Positions 1 to 6,159 are shown, counted from the first letter of the stretch. The stretch: 7,982 bases of DNA from Niastella sp. (GCA_021154515.1 JAJKIL010000044.1:1-7982); one strand, 5' to 3'. Program-made: numbers and translations. The notes: generated from the sequence alone by a model not told the origin.

Positions 1-1418
1 CAATGAAAGAACGCTGGTGCCAGTATTATTGCTGTAATTATGATTATTATGGCAATAACCGCTACGACTTTGGGTCGGGCGATGATTATTACGCTGCGCT
101 GAAAAATGTGACAAAAATGGAGGAGGAAGCCATCAAAGGAGGCGCCGCCGCATTAAATCCCTATACTACACTGGCCAAATTCTTCAAAGCCTATTTCTTT
201 ACCAAAATGAGCCTCGCCATGGGCGATCTGCCTATGACAAGCGCCTTACAGGGAAGAGGTAATTTGACGCCGGAATATGATAGTCAGAAAAAGATCTTTC
301 AGCAATCACTGCTGTGGCTGGATAGCGCCAATAATGAGCTGGCCCAGTTAATAACAGCCAAAGACAACACGCTTGAAAGAGATTTTTATTATAGTAACGA
401 TCTGGCAAAATGGCAAAAGCTGGTAAATACTTATCGTATTCGTTTGCTGCTTCATTTAAGTAAAAGGACCGATGATGCAGACCTGAATGTTAAACAACAG
501 TTTGCAGCCATCCTTGCCAATAAGGTGAAGTATCCTGTTATGGAAGATGCTACAGATAACCTGCAGTTTGTATACGTACATCCTTCCAATGACTATCCCA
601 TGAACCCCGGTACTTTTGGCTTCGATGGATCACGCTATAATACATCAGGTACCTATATAGGAATGTTAACGCAGTTGCAGGACCCACGGGTATTTGTAAC
701 AGCTGAACCTGCTGCCGCCCTGGTAACAGCGGGCAAAAGCACAACAAGTTACGATGCCTACCTGGGCGCCAGTCCGGGTGAAGACCTGGGTGCTATGTAT
801 ATAAAAGCCAATGGTGGGCAATACTCCCTCATCAATCGCAGGCATTATTATCAAACCTATTTAGGCGAGCCTTCGATCCAGATCGGGTTTGCTGAAATGT
901 GTTTCAATATTGCAGAGGGTATTGCCAGAGGCTGGGCCACTTCCGGTGCTATGGGAACAGCAGAAGATTATTATAAAGCCGGGATAAAAACATCCATGGC
1001 TTATTACAATATCCCCGAATCTGGTAAGTTCAACGCCTACTTCATAAAAGACGGCAGCCCAGGTGGCTCAGATGCAAAATATGATGTGGCATCTATCAAC
1101 TTTGACTTCAATGCCTACTACGCGCAAACAGCCGTCATCTATGCCGGCAATAATGCAGCCGGAATAACACAAATACTCAATCAGAAGTACCTGGCGCTGT
1201 TCCGTCATTCAGGTCTGGAATCGTACTACACGTATCGCCGTACCGGTGTGCCCAACTTTACCATGGGACCTGGTACCGGCAACAGCGGCCGTATAGCCAT
1301 GCGCTTTCAGTACCCAACAAACGAAAAAGCAGGTAATACAACCAATTATGCAAAAGCATTGCAAAATCAGTTCAGCGGTAATGACGATATCAATGGCGTG
1401 ATGTGGCTCATAAAATAA
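1..1418 (+). CDS. SusD/RagB-family (SusD_2 type) nutrient-binding outer membrane lipoprotein, 5' partial
   Basis: Surface lipoprotein that would sit on a SusC-type TonB-dependent porin and capture oligosaccharides or other nutrients for import. The visible 471 residues carry the all-helical SusD_2 pattern: an NPYTT segment followed by an aromatic helix and GDLP (about 52-77), the DFYY..D..KWQKLVN..RIRLLLHLS block (about 127-153), the EPS...FAEMCFNIAEGIARGW helix (about 289-311), and the late ALFRHSGLESYYTYRRTG segment (about 399-416). It ends at TAA 1416-1418. The ATG at base 3 is not taken as the start: the family begins with a signal peptide and lipobox cysteine, absent here, and the usual length is roughly 500-550 residues, so about 60-90 N-terminal residues lie upstream. 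The partner susC is expected just upstream. A hairpin terminator follows 18 bp after the stop. The ligand cannot be read from the sequence. The family call is firm. Confidence 0.9.
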   Translation, partial: MKERWCQYYCCNYDYYGNNRYDFGSGDDYYAALKNVTKMEEEAIKGGAAALNPYTTLAKFFKAYFFTKMSLAMGDLPMTSALQGRGNLTPEYDSQKKIFQQSLLWLDSANNELAQLITAKDNTLERDFYYSNDLAKWQKLVNTYRIRLLLHLSKRTDDADLNVKQQFAAILANKVKYPVMEDATDNLQFVYVHPSNDYPMNPGTFGFDGSRYNTSGTYIGMLTQLQDPRVFVTAEPAAALVTAGKSTTSYDAYLGASPGEDLGAMYIKANGGQYSLINRRHYYQTYLGEPSIQIGFAEMCFNIAEGIARGWATSGAMGTAEDYYKAGIKTSMAYYNIPESGKFNAYFIKDGSPGGSDAKYDVASINFDFNAYYAQTAVIYAGNNAAGITQILNQKYLALFRHSGLESYYTYRRTGVPNFTMGPGTGNSGRIAMRFQYPTNEKAGNTTNYAKALQNQFSGNDDINGVMWLIK

Positions 1419-1435
1419 AACCACAAAGGCACGGG

Positions 1436-1474
1436 GAACCAGGGCTCAAGGTTCAGGTCTTGAGTCCCTGGTTC
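1436..1474 (+). terminator. Intrinsic-type hairpin terminator after the SusD-like gene
   Basis: Left arm GAACCAGGGCTCAAG (1436-1450) pairs with right arm CTTGAGTCCCTGGTTC (1459-1474), with one bulged base and an 8-base loop. The stem is 15 base pairs and GC-rich. It is followed by TTGTGTTT, which is only moderately U-rich. It begins 18 bp after the SusD stop and just before the oxidoreductase fragment, so it probably ends the Sus transcript. Confidence 0.75.
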
Positions 1475-1495
1475 TTGTGTTTAAAAGAAAATAAT

Positions 1496-1747
1496 ATGGA
1501 TAGCACACAGGAGGCGGTAGGGGAGGCAAGTATTAATCAACTGATACTTGATTACTTACAAACCTTTGCCCGGTTCAAAAGCAATACCATTACCGCCACC
1601 TGGAATGGGGTGTATGCAAAACTCACCAACGGAGAAAGCCATCTGTTTGAATCGCCCGAGCCGGGGGTTTATATCTTTAACGGGCTGGGAGGGGCCGGTA
1701 TGACCCTCTCGTTCGGGCTCGCAGAAGAAATAATAGCTGGTTTGTAA
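1496..1747 (+). pseudogene. C-terminal remnant of a DAO-type FAD-dependent oxidoreductase
   Basis: The 83 codons from ATG 1496 match, from memory of the family, only the last part of glycine/D-amino-acid-oxidase-like flavoenzymes, closest to the TIGR03364 group (about 370 residues). The clues are an INQLILDYLQTFARF helix (about 24-38 of the fragment), TWNGVYAKLTNG, then EPGVYIFNGLGGAGMTLSFG and GLAEEIIAG at the end. The GLGGAGMT stretch is the flavin-contacting C-terminal turn. The N-terminal Rossmann GxGxxG FAD-binding half and the substrate domain are missing, so oxidoreductase activity is not expected. The reading frame is open upstream to 1403, but those 31 codons run through the SusD stop and the terminator hairpin and look non-coding. 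No internal stop or frameshift remains, so truncation is recent or the peptide is still made. It ends 1 bp from the convergent lysine-rich gene. A very small functional protein is the less likely alternative. Confidence 0.7.
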
Positions 1748-1748
1748 G

Positions 1749-2006
1749 TTATTGTGTTACAGCTGTCTTTTCTTTCTTTGCTGCCTTTTTAGGGCTGGTT
1801 GATTTGTCTTTTTTAGGCGTTTCTTTTTTAAGCACTTTCACGATATCGCCTGCCAGCAGCTTACTAACCTTTTCTAACCGGTTTTCAAGTTTTTTATCTT
1901 TTAAATGATAATCAGTGAGGCTACCGGTCAATTTTTCAAGGACAACTTTTGATAGTTTTTTCTTAGATACTTTCCCTGATGTGGGTTGCTTTTTTATAGT
2001 ACTCAT
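1749..2006 (-). CDS. Small lysine-rich protein, 85 aa, function unknown
   Basis: I do not recognise a named family. The protein has 24 lysines in 85 residues. A short polar start (MSTIKKQPTSGK) is followed by a helical, amphipathic middle (about 17-60, with VVLEKLTGSL, NRLEKVSKLL and DIVKVLKK). A C-terminal tail (about 61-80) is rich in PKK, AAKK and Ser/Thr, like histone H1-type bacterial tails. There is no signal peptide or membrane segment. Such tails usually bind nucleic acid, so a nucleoid or RNA-associated role is possible but only inferred. The start ATG is 2004-2006 on the minus strand, with a Bacteroidota-type promoter candidate about 25 bp upstream that overlaps a perfect dyad. It converges on the oxidoreductase remnant (stops 1 bp apart). 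Confidence 0.65.
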   Translation of the reverse strand: MSTIKKQPTSGKVSKKKLSKVVLEKLTGSLTDYHLKDKKLENRLEKVSKLLAGDIVKVLKKETPKKDKSTSPKKAAKKEKTAVTQ

Positions 2007-2032
2007 GCAAGAATAGATTTAAAGACTTAACC

Positions 2033-2061
2033 TAAAGGTAACAAATGCGTAACATTCTCAA
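2033..2061 (-). promoter_or_regulatory. Candidate Bacteroidota sigma-70-type promoter of the 85-aa gene
   Basis: On the minus strand TTG (complement of 2059-2061) is followed after 18 bases by TACCTTTA (complement of 2033-2040). This is 7 of 8 to the Bacteroidota -7 consensus TAnnTTTG, with the usual spacing from a -33 TTG. It would give a leader of about 20 bases before ATG 2006. It overlaps the dyad at 2050-2066. Confidence 0.45.
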
Positions 2062-2066
2062 TGTTA
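2050..2066. promoter_or_regulatory. Perfect dyad TAACATT-CTC-AATGTTA, candidate operator
   Basis: Seven-base arms (2050-2056 and 2060-2066) are perfectly complementary around a 3-base centre. It covers the -33 box of the leftward promoter candidate and lies 44 bp from ATG 2006, where a bound repressor would block transcription. The stem is AT-rich with no U-run after it, so it is not a terminator. The binding protein is unknown. Confidence 0.4.
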
Positions 2067-2114
2067 AGTTTTTGACCAAAAACCCCAATAACCGCTGACA
2101 GATAATTATATAGA

Positions 2115-2122
2115 TAAATTTG
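2115..2122 (+). promoter_or_regulatory. Candidate -7 box TAAATTTG for the 155-aa gene
   Basis: TAAATTTG matches the Bacteroidota -7 consensus TAnnTTTG exactly and points to the gene starting at 2197, giving a leader of roughly 68 bases. No clear TTG lies at the expected distance upstream; the nearest candidate is CTG at 2095-2097, 17 bases before the box. The promoter is therefore only half supported. Confidence 0.35.
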
Positions 2123-2196
2123 ATAACAGTGATTTAATACTGTGGTATCATTGTATAAGTTACCTTGCGGCGATTTCGACCATCTAAATTAACTGC

Positions 2197-2664
2197 ATGA
2201 AGTGGACCCTGATTAGTAACATAACAGCCGACATTAAGGAATATCATTTGGTAAGTGATGAATCGGTACTGGCTGTCATGAAATACAGTCCGGAACAACA
2301 GTCGGTACGTATTTCGTATAAAGAAGAACGTTTGGTGTTCTTTATGGAAACAAATGGCTATGCCAACCGCATTGTTTTTAAAAATGTGTACGGTGTTGAT
2401 CAGGGAAAATTCGCCCACCATAACCACAACAATACCGGCCGGCTCGAGATCAATAAACAGATCTTCGATTATAACATTGTAGACAATAACCAGCCAAGGC
2501 TGATCATTCATCAGCATAATAAACAGGAACCACTGGCTGTATGTCAAATACCGGCCAGCCCCACCCGACAGGATTCTTTTTTTGAACAGGCAGGAATGGT
2601 GTTAGGCATGTGCTGGTTCGCTAATATCCCTGCTGCCCAAAAAATGCAGGGGCTCTCACAATAG
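2197..2664 (+). CDS. Hypothetical protein, 155 aa, no recognised family
   Basis: I do not recognise this protein. It starts at ATG 2197 and ends at TAG 2662-2664. It has no signal peptide, lipobox or membrane helix, so it is probably cytoplasmic. The sequence alternates short hydrophobic and polar stretches (SVLAVMKY, SVRISYKEERLVFFME, NRIVFKNVYGV, PRLIIHQH), suggesting a mainly beta fold, with a helical hydrophobic end (QAGMVLGMCWFANIP, 131-145). A His/Asn cluster HHNHNN is at 74-79, and cysteines are at 116 and 139. The rhythm loosely recalls tubby/LURP-type beta barrels, but this is an impression only. It is divergent from the 85-aa lysine-rich gene across 190 bp with promoter-like boxes, and convergent with the HTH gene. 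The length, clean start and codon pattern support a real gene. Confidence 0.7.
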   Translation: MKWTLISNITADIKEYHLVSDESVLAVMKYSPEQQSVRISYKEERLVFFMETNGYANRIVFKNVYGVDQGKFAHHNHNNTGRLEINKQIFDYNIVDNNQPRLIIHQHNKQEPLAVCQIPASPTRQDSFFEQAGMVLGMCWFANIPAAQKMQGLSQ

Positions 2665-2672
2665 AATTAAAC

Positions 2673-2719
2673 AAAAAAGGTGATGCCATTTTCCGCCAAA
2701 GGGGGAGAATGGTATCACC
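2673..2719 (-). terminator. Intrinsic terminator for the leftward HTH gene
   Basis: Arms 2679-2694 (GGTGATGCCATTTTCC) and 2704-2719 (GGAGAATGGTATCACC) pair over 16 positions, two of them G-U, with a 9-base loop. On the minus strand the stem is followed directly by six T (complement of 2673-2678) and then a T-rich stretch, the classic layout. It lies 33 bp past the stop of the gene at 2752. The same hairpin follows the plus-strand 155-aa gene by 14 bp, but there it has no U-run. Confidence 0.85.
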
Positions 2720-2751
2720 AGCAGTGAAATGCGATAAAACTGAATTACCCG

Positions 2752-3087
2752 TTAGTTGAGGGAAGTTTCACTTAAATTTTGCTTTACTTCCTCTTCAGAC
2801 AGGTGTACAAAATCAGCAAACTCTCTTATTGAAACATAATCTTTTTTCTTCCGCCCTAAAGATTCGCGAATACTTTGGAGTAAACGTTGGGCTGTTCGTA
2901 TATTAATGCCAAGTATCTTGGTGATATCGTTGGTGTGTATCACCAGCCGTTGGGTCAAGCTCCTGGAAGTGGCGAGCGATTTTTTGGCGGTTTTTTTCTT
3001 TTTACCGGCAGCTTTCTTTTTAGGGGCCGCTGCCTTTTTCTTTACCAGAACGGTCCTTTTTGCAGCAATGCGTTTCTTTTTAGCCAT
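2752..3087 (-). CDS. Small DNA-binding protein: histone-H1-like lysine-rich tail plus helix-turn-helix
   Basis: This 111-residue protein has two parts. Residues 1-36 are a basic tail with 16 lysines in repeats of KKK, AAAPKKKAAG and KKTAKK, resembling bacterial histone H1-like tails. Residues about 47-105 (RLVIHTNDITKILG, RTAQRLLQSIRESLG, then YVSIREFADFVHLSEEEV) look like the short helix-turn-helix module common in small Bacteroidota proteins, where a TAQRLL-type helix would read DNA and a second helical pair closes the fold. A cytoplasmic, nucleoid-associated or regulatory role is inferred. ATG 3087 (MAKKKR) is chosen; an in-frame TTG three codons upstream is less likely. A dyad lies 79 bp upstream of the start and a strong terminator lies downstream. 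It is divergent from the DinB-like gene. Confidence 0.75.
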   Translation of the reverse strand: MAKKKRIAAKRTVLVKKKAAAPKKKAAGKKKKTAKKSLATSRSLTQRLVIHTNDITKILGINIRTAQRLLQSIRESLGRKKKDYVSIREFADFVHLSEEEVKQNLSETSLN

Positions 3088-3335
3088 GCTGTTCAATACA
3101 TTTAATGGTTAAGCCAATAGTGGCAGTTGGCTTACTAATCGGAGCATAGTGTACAAAACTTCCAAAGTACTTTTCCTGGAAGTACTACTGATCTGACTGT
3201 GTAAATTAAAGGACTTTTTGAAATCAGGCAAATAAAAATGCAACCAGTAACTTTAAACGGGTTGTTAGCGCTTGTGCTGTGTAGTCAAGCAGTTTGCAGT
3301 ACACATATTCAGTATATTGCCATAAAATAGGCCAC
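3088..3335. other. Divergent intergenic region, 248 bp
   Basis: This region separates the leftward HTH gene from the rightward DinB-like gene. It holds the AGTACTT dyad (3166-3186). A weak -7-like box TAACTTTA (3248-3255, 7 of 8 to TAnnTTTG) points to the DinB-like gene but has no TTG at proper spacing. On the minus strand a TACTTTG stretch (complement of 3163-3169) is one base short of the promoter consensus. I see no RNA gene or further open reading frame with coding character. Confidence 0.5.
3166..3186. promoter_or_regulatory. Dyad AGTACTT-N7-AAGTACT, candidate operator
   Basis: Two perfect 7-base arms (3166-3172 and 3180-3186) are separated by 7 bases. The arm centres are 14 bp apart, somewhat more than one helical turn. 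It lies upstream of both divergent genes: 79 bp from ATG 3087 and 149 bp from ATG 3336. No U-run follows on either strand, so a protein site is more likely than a terminator. The HTH protein next door is an obvious but untested candidate for autoregulation. Confidence 0.4.
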
Positions 3336-3839
3336 ATGAGATACTCCATCAACGACGGATTTCCTTATTACATTGAATTGTTAGGCGATCGTGATTATGT
3401 TCAATTATTCAATTCAAAAGAAAACCTGAACCTGCTTACATCCCTTACCGATGAGCAGGCTGCTTACCGGTATGCCCCCGGTAAATGGAGCATTAAACAG
3501 ATCATAGGACATATTACCGATCACGAGCGCATTATGACCTACCGGGCGCTGCGGTTTAGCAGAAAGGATAAAACACCCTTACCCGGCTACGACCAGGATA
3601 CATTTGTTGATAACAGCCGTTTTGATGAGCTCACCATAAGCCAGCTTACAACTGATCTTGAAAATGTAAGAAATGCATCTATCAGTTTCATGAATTCATT
3701 ATCCAAAGCACAGTTGGCGCTTACCGGCACCGCCTGGAAATATGAGCTTCCTGTTGAATCATTTCTGAAGGCAACTATAGGTCATGAATTGCACCACATG
3801 GAAGTTTTAAAGCGATTGTACGCGCCTGCGTTCTCTTAA
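3336..3839 (+). CDS. DinB-like (DinB_2) four-helix putative metal-binding protein
   Basis: A 167-residue cytoplasmic protein of the DinB/YfiT-like superfamily, small four-helix bundles that usually hold a divalent metal through three histidines. Family members include bacillithiol- and mycothiol-dependent transferases and many uncharacterised proteins. Visible signature: APGKWSIKQIIGHITDHE (about 47-64, with W51, H59, H63) and the C-terminal GHELHHMEVL (149-158, with H150, H153, H154). H59 plus two of the C-terminal histidines fit the usual metal triad. The TPLPGYDQDTFV segment (80-91) between helices two and three is also typical of this subgroup. ATG 3336 (MRYSINDG) is chosen over an in-frame TTG at 3294 because residues before it lack family similarity. 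It converges with the glucarate dehydratase gene, 13 bp between stops, and has no evident link to that pathway. The substrate is unknown. Confidence 0.85.
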   Translation: MRYSINDGFPYYIELLGDRDYVQLFNSKENLNLLTSLTDEQAAYRYAPGKWSIKQIIGHITDHERIMTYRALRFSRKDKTPLPGYDQDTFVDNSRFDELTISQLTTDLENVRNASISFMNSLSKAQLALTGTAWKYELPVESFLKATIGHELHHMEVLKRLYAPAFS

Positions 3840-3852
3840 ATAACATGAAGTA

Positions 3853-5157
3853 TTACCAACGTACTGCTTCAAACTTCCAGCCGGGCACTACTTTTTGCAT
3901 TTCTGTTTCATCATCGCGTTTGGTTAATCCACAATCCAGGTACTGTTGATGCAACCTGGCCAGGGCCTGTTTATCGAGTTCCACGCCTAAGCCAGGTGCA
4001 GAAGGAACGGTAACGGCGCCGTCTTCAAAGTGGAAACGGCCGGCGGTGATCACTTCATCCGATTGCCAGGGATAATGCGTGTCGAGGTCGTAGGGCAAAT
4101 AGGGCAGGGCCGCGCCCAGATGCACCATAGCCGCCAGCGATATGCCCAGGTGGCTGTTTGAATGCATGGAAAGATGCCGCCCGAACGTGGCGCATATTTT
4201 TGATAATTCCATAGAGGCCCGCAATCCACCCCAGAAGTGATGATCGCTGAGAATAATATCTTCTGCACCTACAGCCACACTGCCCGGTATATCGTCGAAG
4301 GAAGTGGTGCACATATTTGTCGCCAATGGCGTTTTAAGCGCCTGCCGCACGATCGACATGTTTTTCTGGCCTCGTGTAGGATCTTCGAGGTATTCGATGA
4401 TGCCTTCCATTTTACGGCCGTATTGGATGGATGTTTCAACCGTCCATAAAGCGTTGGGATCAATACGTAAGGGAATATGCTCGCCAAAGGCATCACGCAG
4501 CGCAAAAATGGCTGCTGTTTCCTGGGCTGGTTCAAAAACACCGCCTTTTAATTTTATAGAACGGAACCCGAATTCGGCACACATGGCTTTTGCCTGTTGT
4601 ACAATACCTTCCGGATCCAGCGCTTTTGCCTGACGGGGCGCACTCCATCCAGTGGCATGTTCATTGATCCTGAATCCAAGCTCGCCGCCGGCGCCTTCAT
4701 ATTTGTAAAAGAGATAGGCTGCAAAGGGAACACGTTCGCGCATCTTTCCACCCAACAGGTCAACTACCGGCAGACCCGTGATCTTTCCAATGATATCCAG
4801 ACAGGCTACTTCAATTGCACTGAAAATATGCACCAGTTTTCGCTGGTCCCAGGGCGTATCGCCGCGTTGCGATGCCGTTTCTTTACCAAAATAATTCTCC
4901 AGCTCGTGGCCAATACTGCTTAACTGTATGGGCGATCTGCCTATGATTAAATGACGGGCCTCTTCAAGCGATTCGTTGATGCTAATATTACCCGGTATTT
5001 CACTGACGCCGGAAATATTATCATCAGTGATCAGTTCAACAATGGTACGTAATGCATACGGCGCATGTAAACCTGCTGCGTTCAATAGGGGCGGATCGGT
5101 AATGGCTATGGGAGTTACGATCATTTCCCTGATACGAGGTGCGTTTTTAATTTTCAT
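3853..5157 (-). CDS. gudD: Glucarate dehydratase (enolase superfamily)
   Basis: Predicted to dehydrate D-glucarate, and perhaps related aldarates, to 5-keto-4-deoxy-D-glucarate with Mg2+. At 434 residues it is near the family norm (about 446 in E. coli). The N-terminal capping domain spans about 1-130 and the barrel follows. Catalytic positions expected from E. coli GudD are all present: the KxK pair K202/K204 in SIKLKGG, metal ligands D233 (IDPN), E258 (LEDP) and N281 (ATNM), D305 in LSDHHFWGG, and the base H332 in MHSNSH. DTHYPWQ (359-365) and the PGLGVE.D...L close fit the family. The sequence type (ATNMCTTSF, LSDHHFWGGLRAS) is nearer to the actinobacterial-style group than to E. coli, so the exact aldarate used is less certain. 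It is the last gene of the operon, 101 bp after the reductase. No terminator is visible in the 13-bp gap to the convergent DinB-like gene. Confidence 0.9.
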   Translation of the reverse strand: MKIKNAPRIREMIVTPIAITDPPLLNAAGLHAPYALRTIVELITDDNISGVSEIPGNISINESLEEARHLIIGRSPIQLSSIGHELENYFGKETASQRGDTPWDQRKLVHIFSAIEVACLDIIGKITGLPVVDLLGGKMRERVPFAAYLFYKYEGAGGELGFRINEHATGWSAPRQAKALDPEGIVQQAKAMCAEFGFRSIKLKGGVFEPAQETAAIFALRDAFGEHIPLRIDPNALWTVETSIQYGRKMEGIIEYLEDPTRGQKNMSIVRQALKTPLATNMCTTSFDDIPGSVAVGAEDIILSDHHFWGGLRASMELSKICATFGRHLSMHSNSHLGISLAAMVHLGAALPYLPYDLDTHYPWQSDEVITAGRFHFEDGAVTVPSAPGLGVELDKQALARLHQQYLDCGLTKRDDETEMQKVVPGWKFEAVRW

Positions 5158-5206
5158 ATTAAGGTATAATCTGAGATTTGGATATAATGATTCTCACTGG
5201 AATCAA

Positions 5207-5255
5207 GTAACTGTTACCGGTTTCCGGTTTTCCGGGCCCGGTAACTGGCAACTGG
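5207..5255 (-). repeat. CCGG-rich palindromic intercistronic element
   Basis: The 101-bp gap between reductase and dehydratase genes contains outer arms GTTACCGG (5213-5220) and CCGGTAAC (5238-5245). They enclose two CCGG boxes (5224-5227, 5232-5235) separated by four T, which can form an inner 4-bp stem. GTAACTG occurs twice (5207-5213, 5241-5247) and AACTGG twice (5243-5248, 5250-5255). No U-run follows on the minus strand, so it is not a standard terminator. It may be a dispersed repeat or an mRNA-processing or stability hairpin. Confidence 0.55.
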
Positions 5256-5258
5256 TGA

Positions 5259-6134
5259 CTATTCTATTCCCGACAACTGTTGTATCAGCCAGGCAATGGC
5301 GCTGTGGTCCCATTCGCCTTTGCCTTGTGCTATCAGCGCATCCATATGGGCGCTCACCTGTGCCGTGCCGTATAACGGGACTGAAAATTCTTTTCCGGCC
5401 TGCAGTGCGATATTCATATCTTTTCGATGCAGTTTTATTTTGAAGCCTGGCGCAAAGTTTTCTTCTATGATCCTTTTGCCATGCAGATCGAGTATTCGGC
5501 TCTGTGCAAAACCGCCCAGCAACACTTCACGCATTTTCTCCAGATCAACACCCGCTTTTTTCGCCAGGGCAAAGGCTTCACCTACTGCTTGTATCGTCAT
5601 ACCCACGATCATCTGGTTGCAGGCTTTTGTCATTTGTCCGGCCCCTGCTTCCCCGATATGGACAATATTTTTTCCCATTGCCCTGAACAGGGGTAAGGCC
5701 CGCTCAAAAGCTGTCGCATTGCCACCCACCATTATGGATAAAGAAGCTGCAGTGGCGCCAACCTGTCCGCCCGATACGGGCGCATCCAGCGCTTCAACAT
5801 TTTTTGCTTTTAATAACTGGTAAATCTCTTTGGCGGTTGAAGGCGCAATAGTGCTCATATCGATCAATAAACTACCAGAACGCACACCTTCTATTATTCC
5901 TTCCTGCCCTGTAACAATTTCCAGCACTTCGGGCGAATCGGGCAGCATGGTGATAATGATATCACATGCCTGCGCTATGGCTTTACCGGTAGCCATGGCT
6001 TTGGCGCCGGCTTCAACCAGTTCGGCAGCGGCTTTATTTTTTTGCAACACACATACAGGATACCCTGCATGTACCAAATGCAATGCCATGGGCTTTCCCA
6101 TAATGCCTAACCCAATAAATCCTACTGTTTCCAT
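5259..6134 (-). CDS. garR: Tartronate semialdehyde reductase (2-hydroxy-3-oxopropionate reductase)
   Basis: Predicted NAD(P)H-dependent reduction of tartronate semialdehyde, made by the upstream aldolase, to D-glycerate. It belongs to the beta-hydroxyacid dehydrogenase family, and 291 residues is the standard length. The N-terminal Rossmann domain has GFIGLGIMGKPMA (5-17). The substrate-binding signature DAPVSGG is at 117-123, the catalytic lysine is K170 in GQMTKACNQ with N173 next to it, and the C-terminal helical domain has the conserved KLHRKDM (234-240). The family also contains 3-hydroxyisobutyrate and other hydroxyacid dehydrogenases, which look alike; the operon with aldarate dehydratase and aldolase is what selects this call. 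The start is ATG 6134, 25 bp after the permease stop, with an AT-rich leader and no clear ribosome-binding site. It ends with TAG 5259-5261. Confidence 0.9.
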   Translation of the reverse strand: METVGFIGLGIMGKPMALHLVHAGYPVCVLQKNKAAAELVEAGAKAMATGKAIAQACDIIITMLPDSPEVLEIVTGQEGIIEGVRSGSLLIDMSTIAPSTAKEIYQLLKAKNVEALDAPVSGGQVGATAASLSIMVGGNATAFERALPLFRAMGKNIVHIGEAGAGQMTKACNQMIVGMTIQAVGEAFALAKKAGVDLEKMREVLLGGFAQSRILDLHGKRIIEENFAPGFKIKLHRKDMNIALQAGKEFSVPLYGTAQVSAHMDALIAQGKGEWDHSAIAWLIQQLSGIE

Positions 6135-6159
6135 TATTAATATTTTATCAGTTTATATT

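Noticed and set aside
3..5. ATG at base 3 as the start of the SusD-like protein
   Set aside because: No signal peptide or lipobox follows and the family N-terminus is missing; the reading frame simply enters from outside the window.
1403..1495. Upstream extension of the oxidoreductase fragment to ATG 1403
   Set aside because: These 31 codons overlap the SusD stop and the terminator hairpin and show no family similarity; ATG 1496 is the reasonable start.
2134..2547. 137-codon minus-strand frame opposite the 155-aa gene
   Set aside because: It overlaps the better-supported plus-strand gene, has no recognisable domain, and is a typical antisense shadow.
3088..3096. TTG start three codons upstream for the HTH protein
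   Set aside because: ATG 3087 gives a natural MAKKKR start; the extra residues add nothing recognisable.
3294..3335. TTG start 14 codons upstream for the DinB-like protein
   Set aside because: The added residues have no family similarity and ATG 3336 fits the normal DinB_2 length.
3840..3900. Terminator between the convergent DinB-like and dehydratase genes
   Set aside because: Only a weak imperfect pairing (GAAGTA with TACTGCTTC) within the dehydratase 3' end; no stable stem or U-run.
5158..5206. Internal promoter directly upstream of the dehydratase gene
   Set aside because: TTG and TA-rich stretches exist on the minus strand, but no TAnnTTTG-like box at suitable spacing could be found.
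5296..5823. Long plus-strand frame opposite the reductase gene (175 codons)
   Set aside because: The Ser/Pro/Cys/Ile-rich composition is typical of an antisense reading of a conserved gene; the minus-strand reductase is unambiguous.
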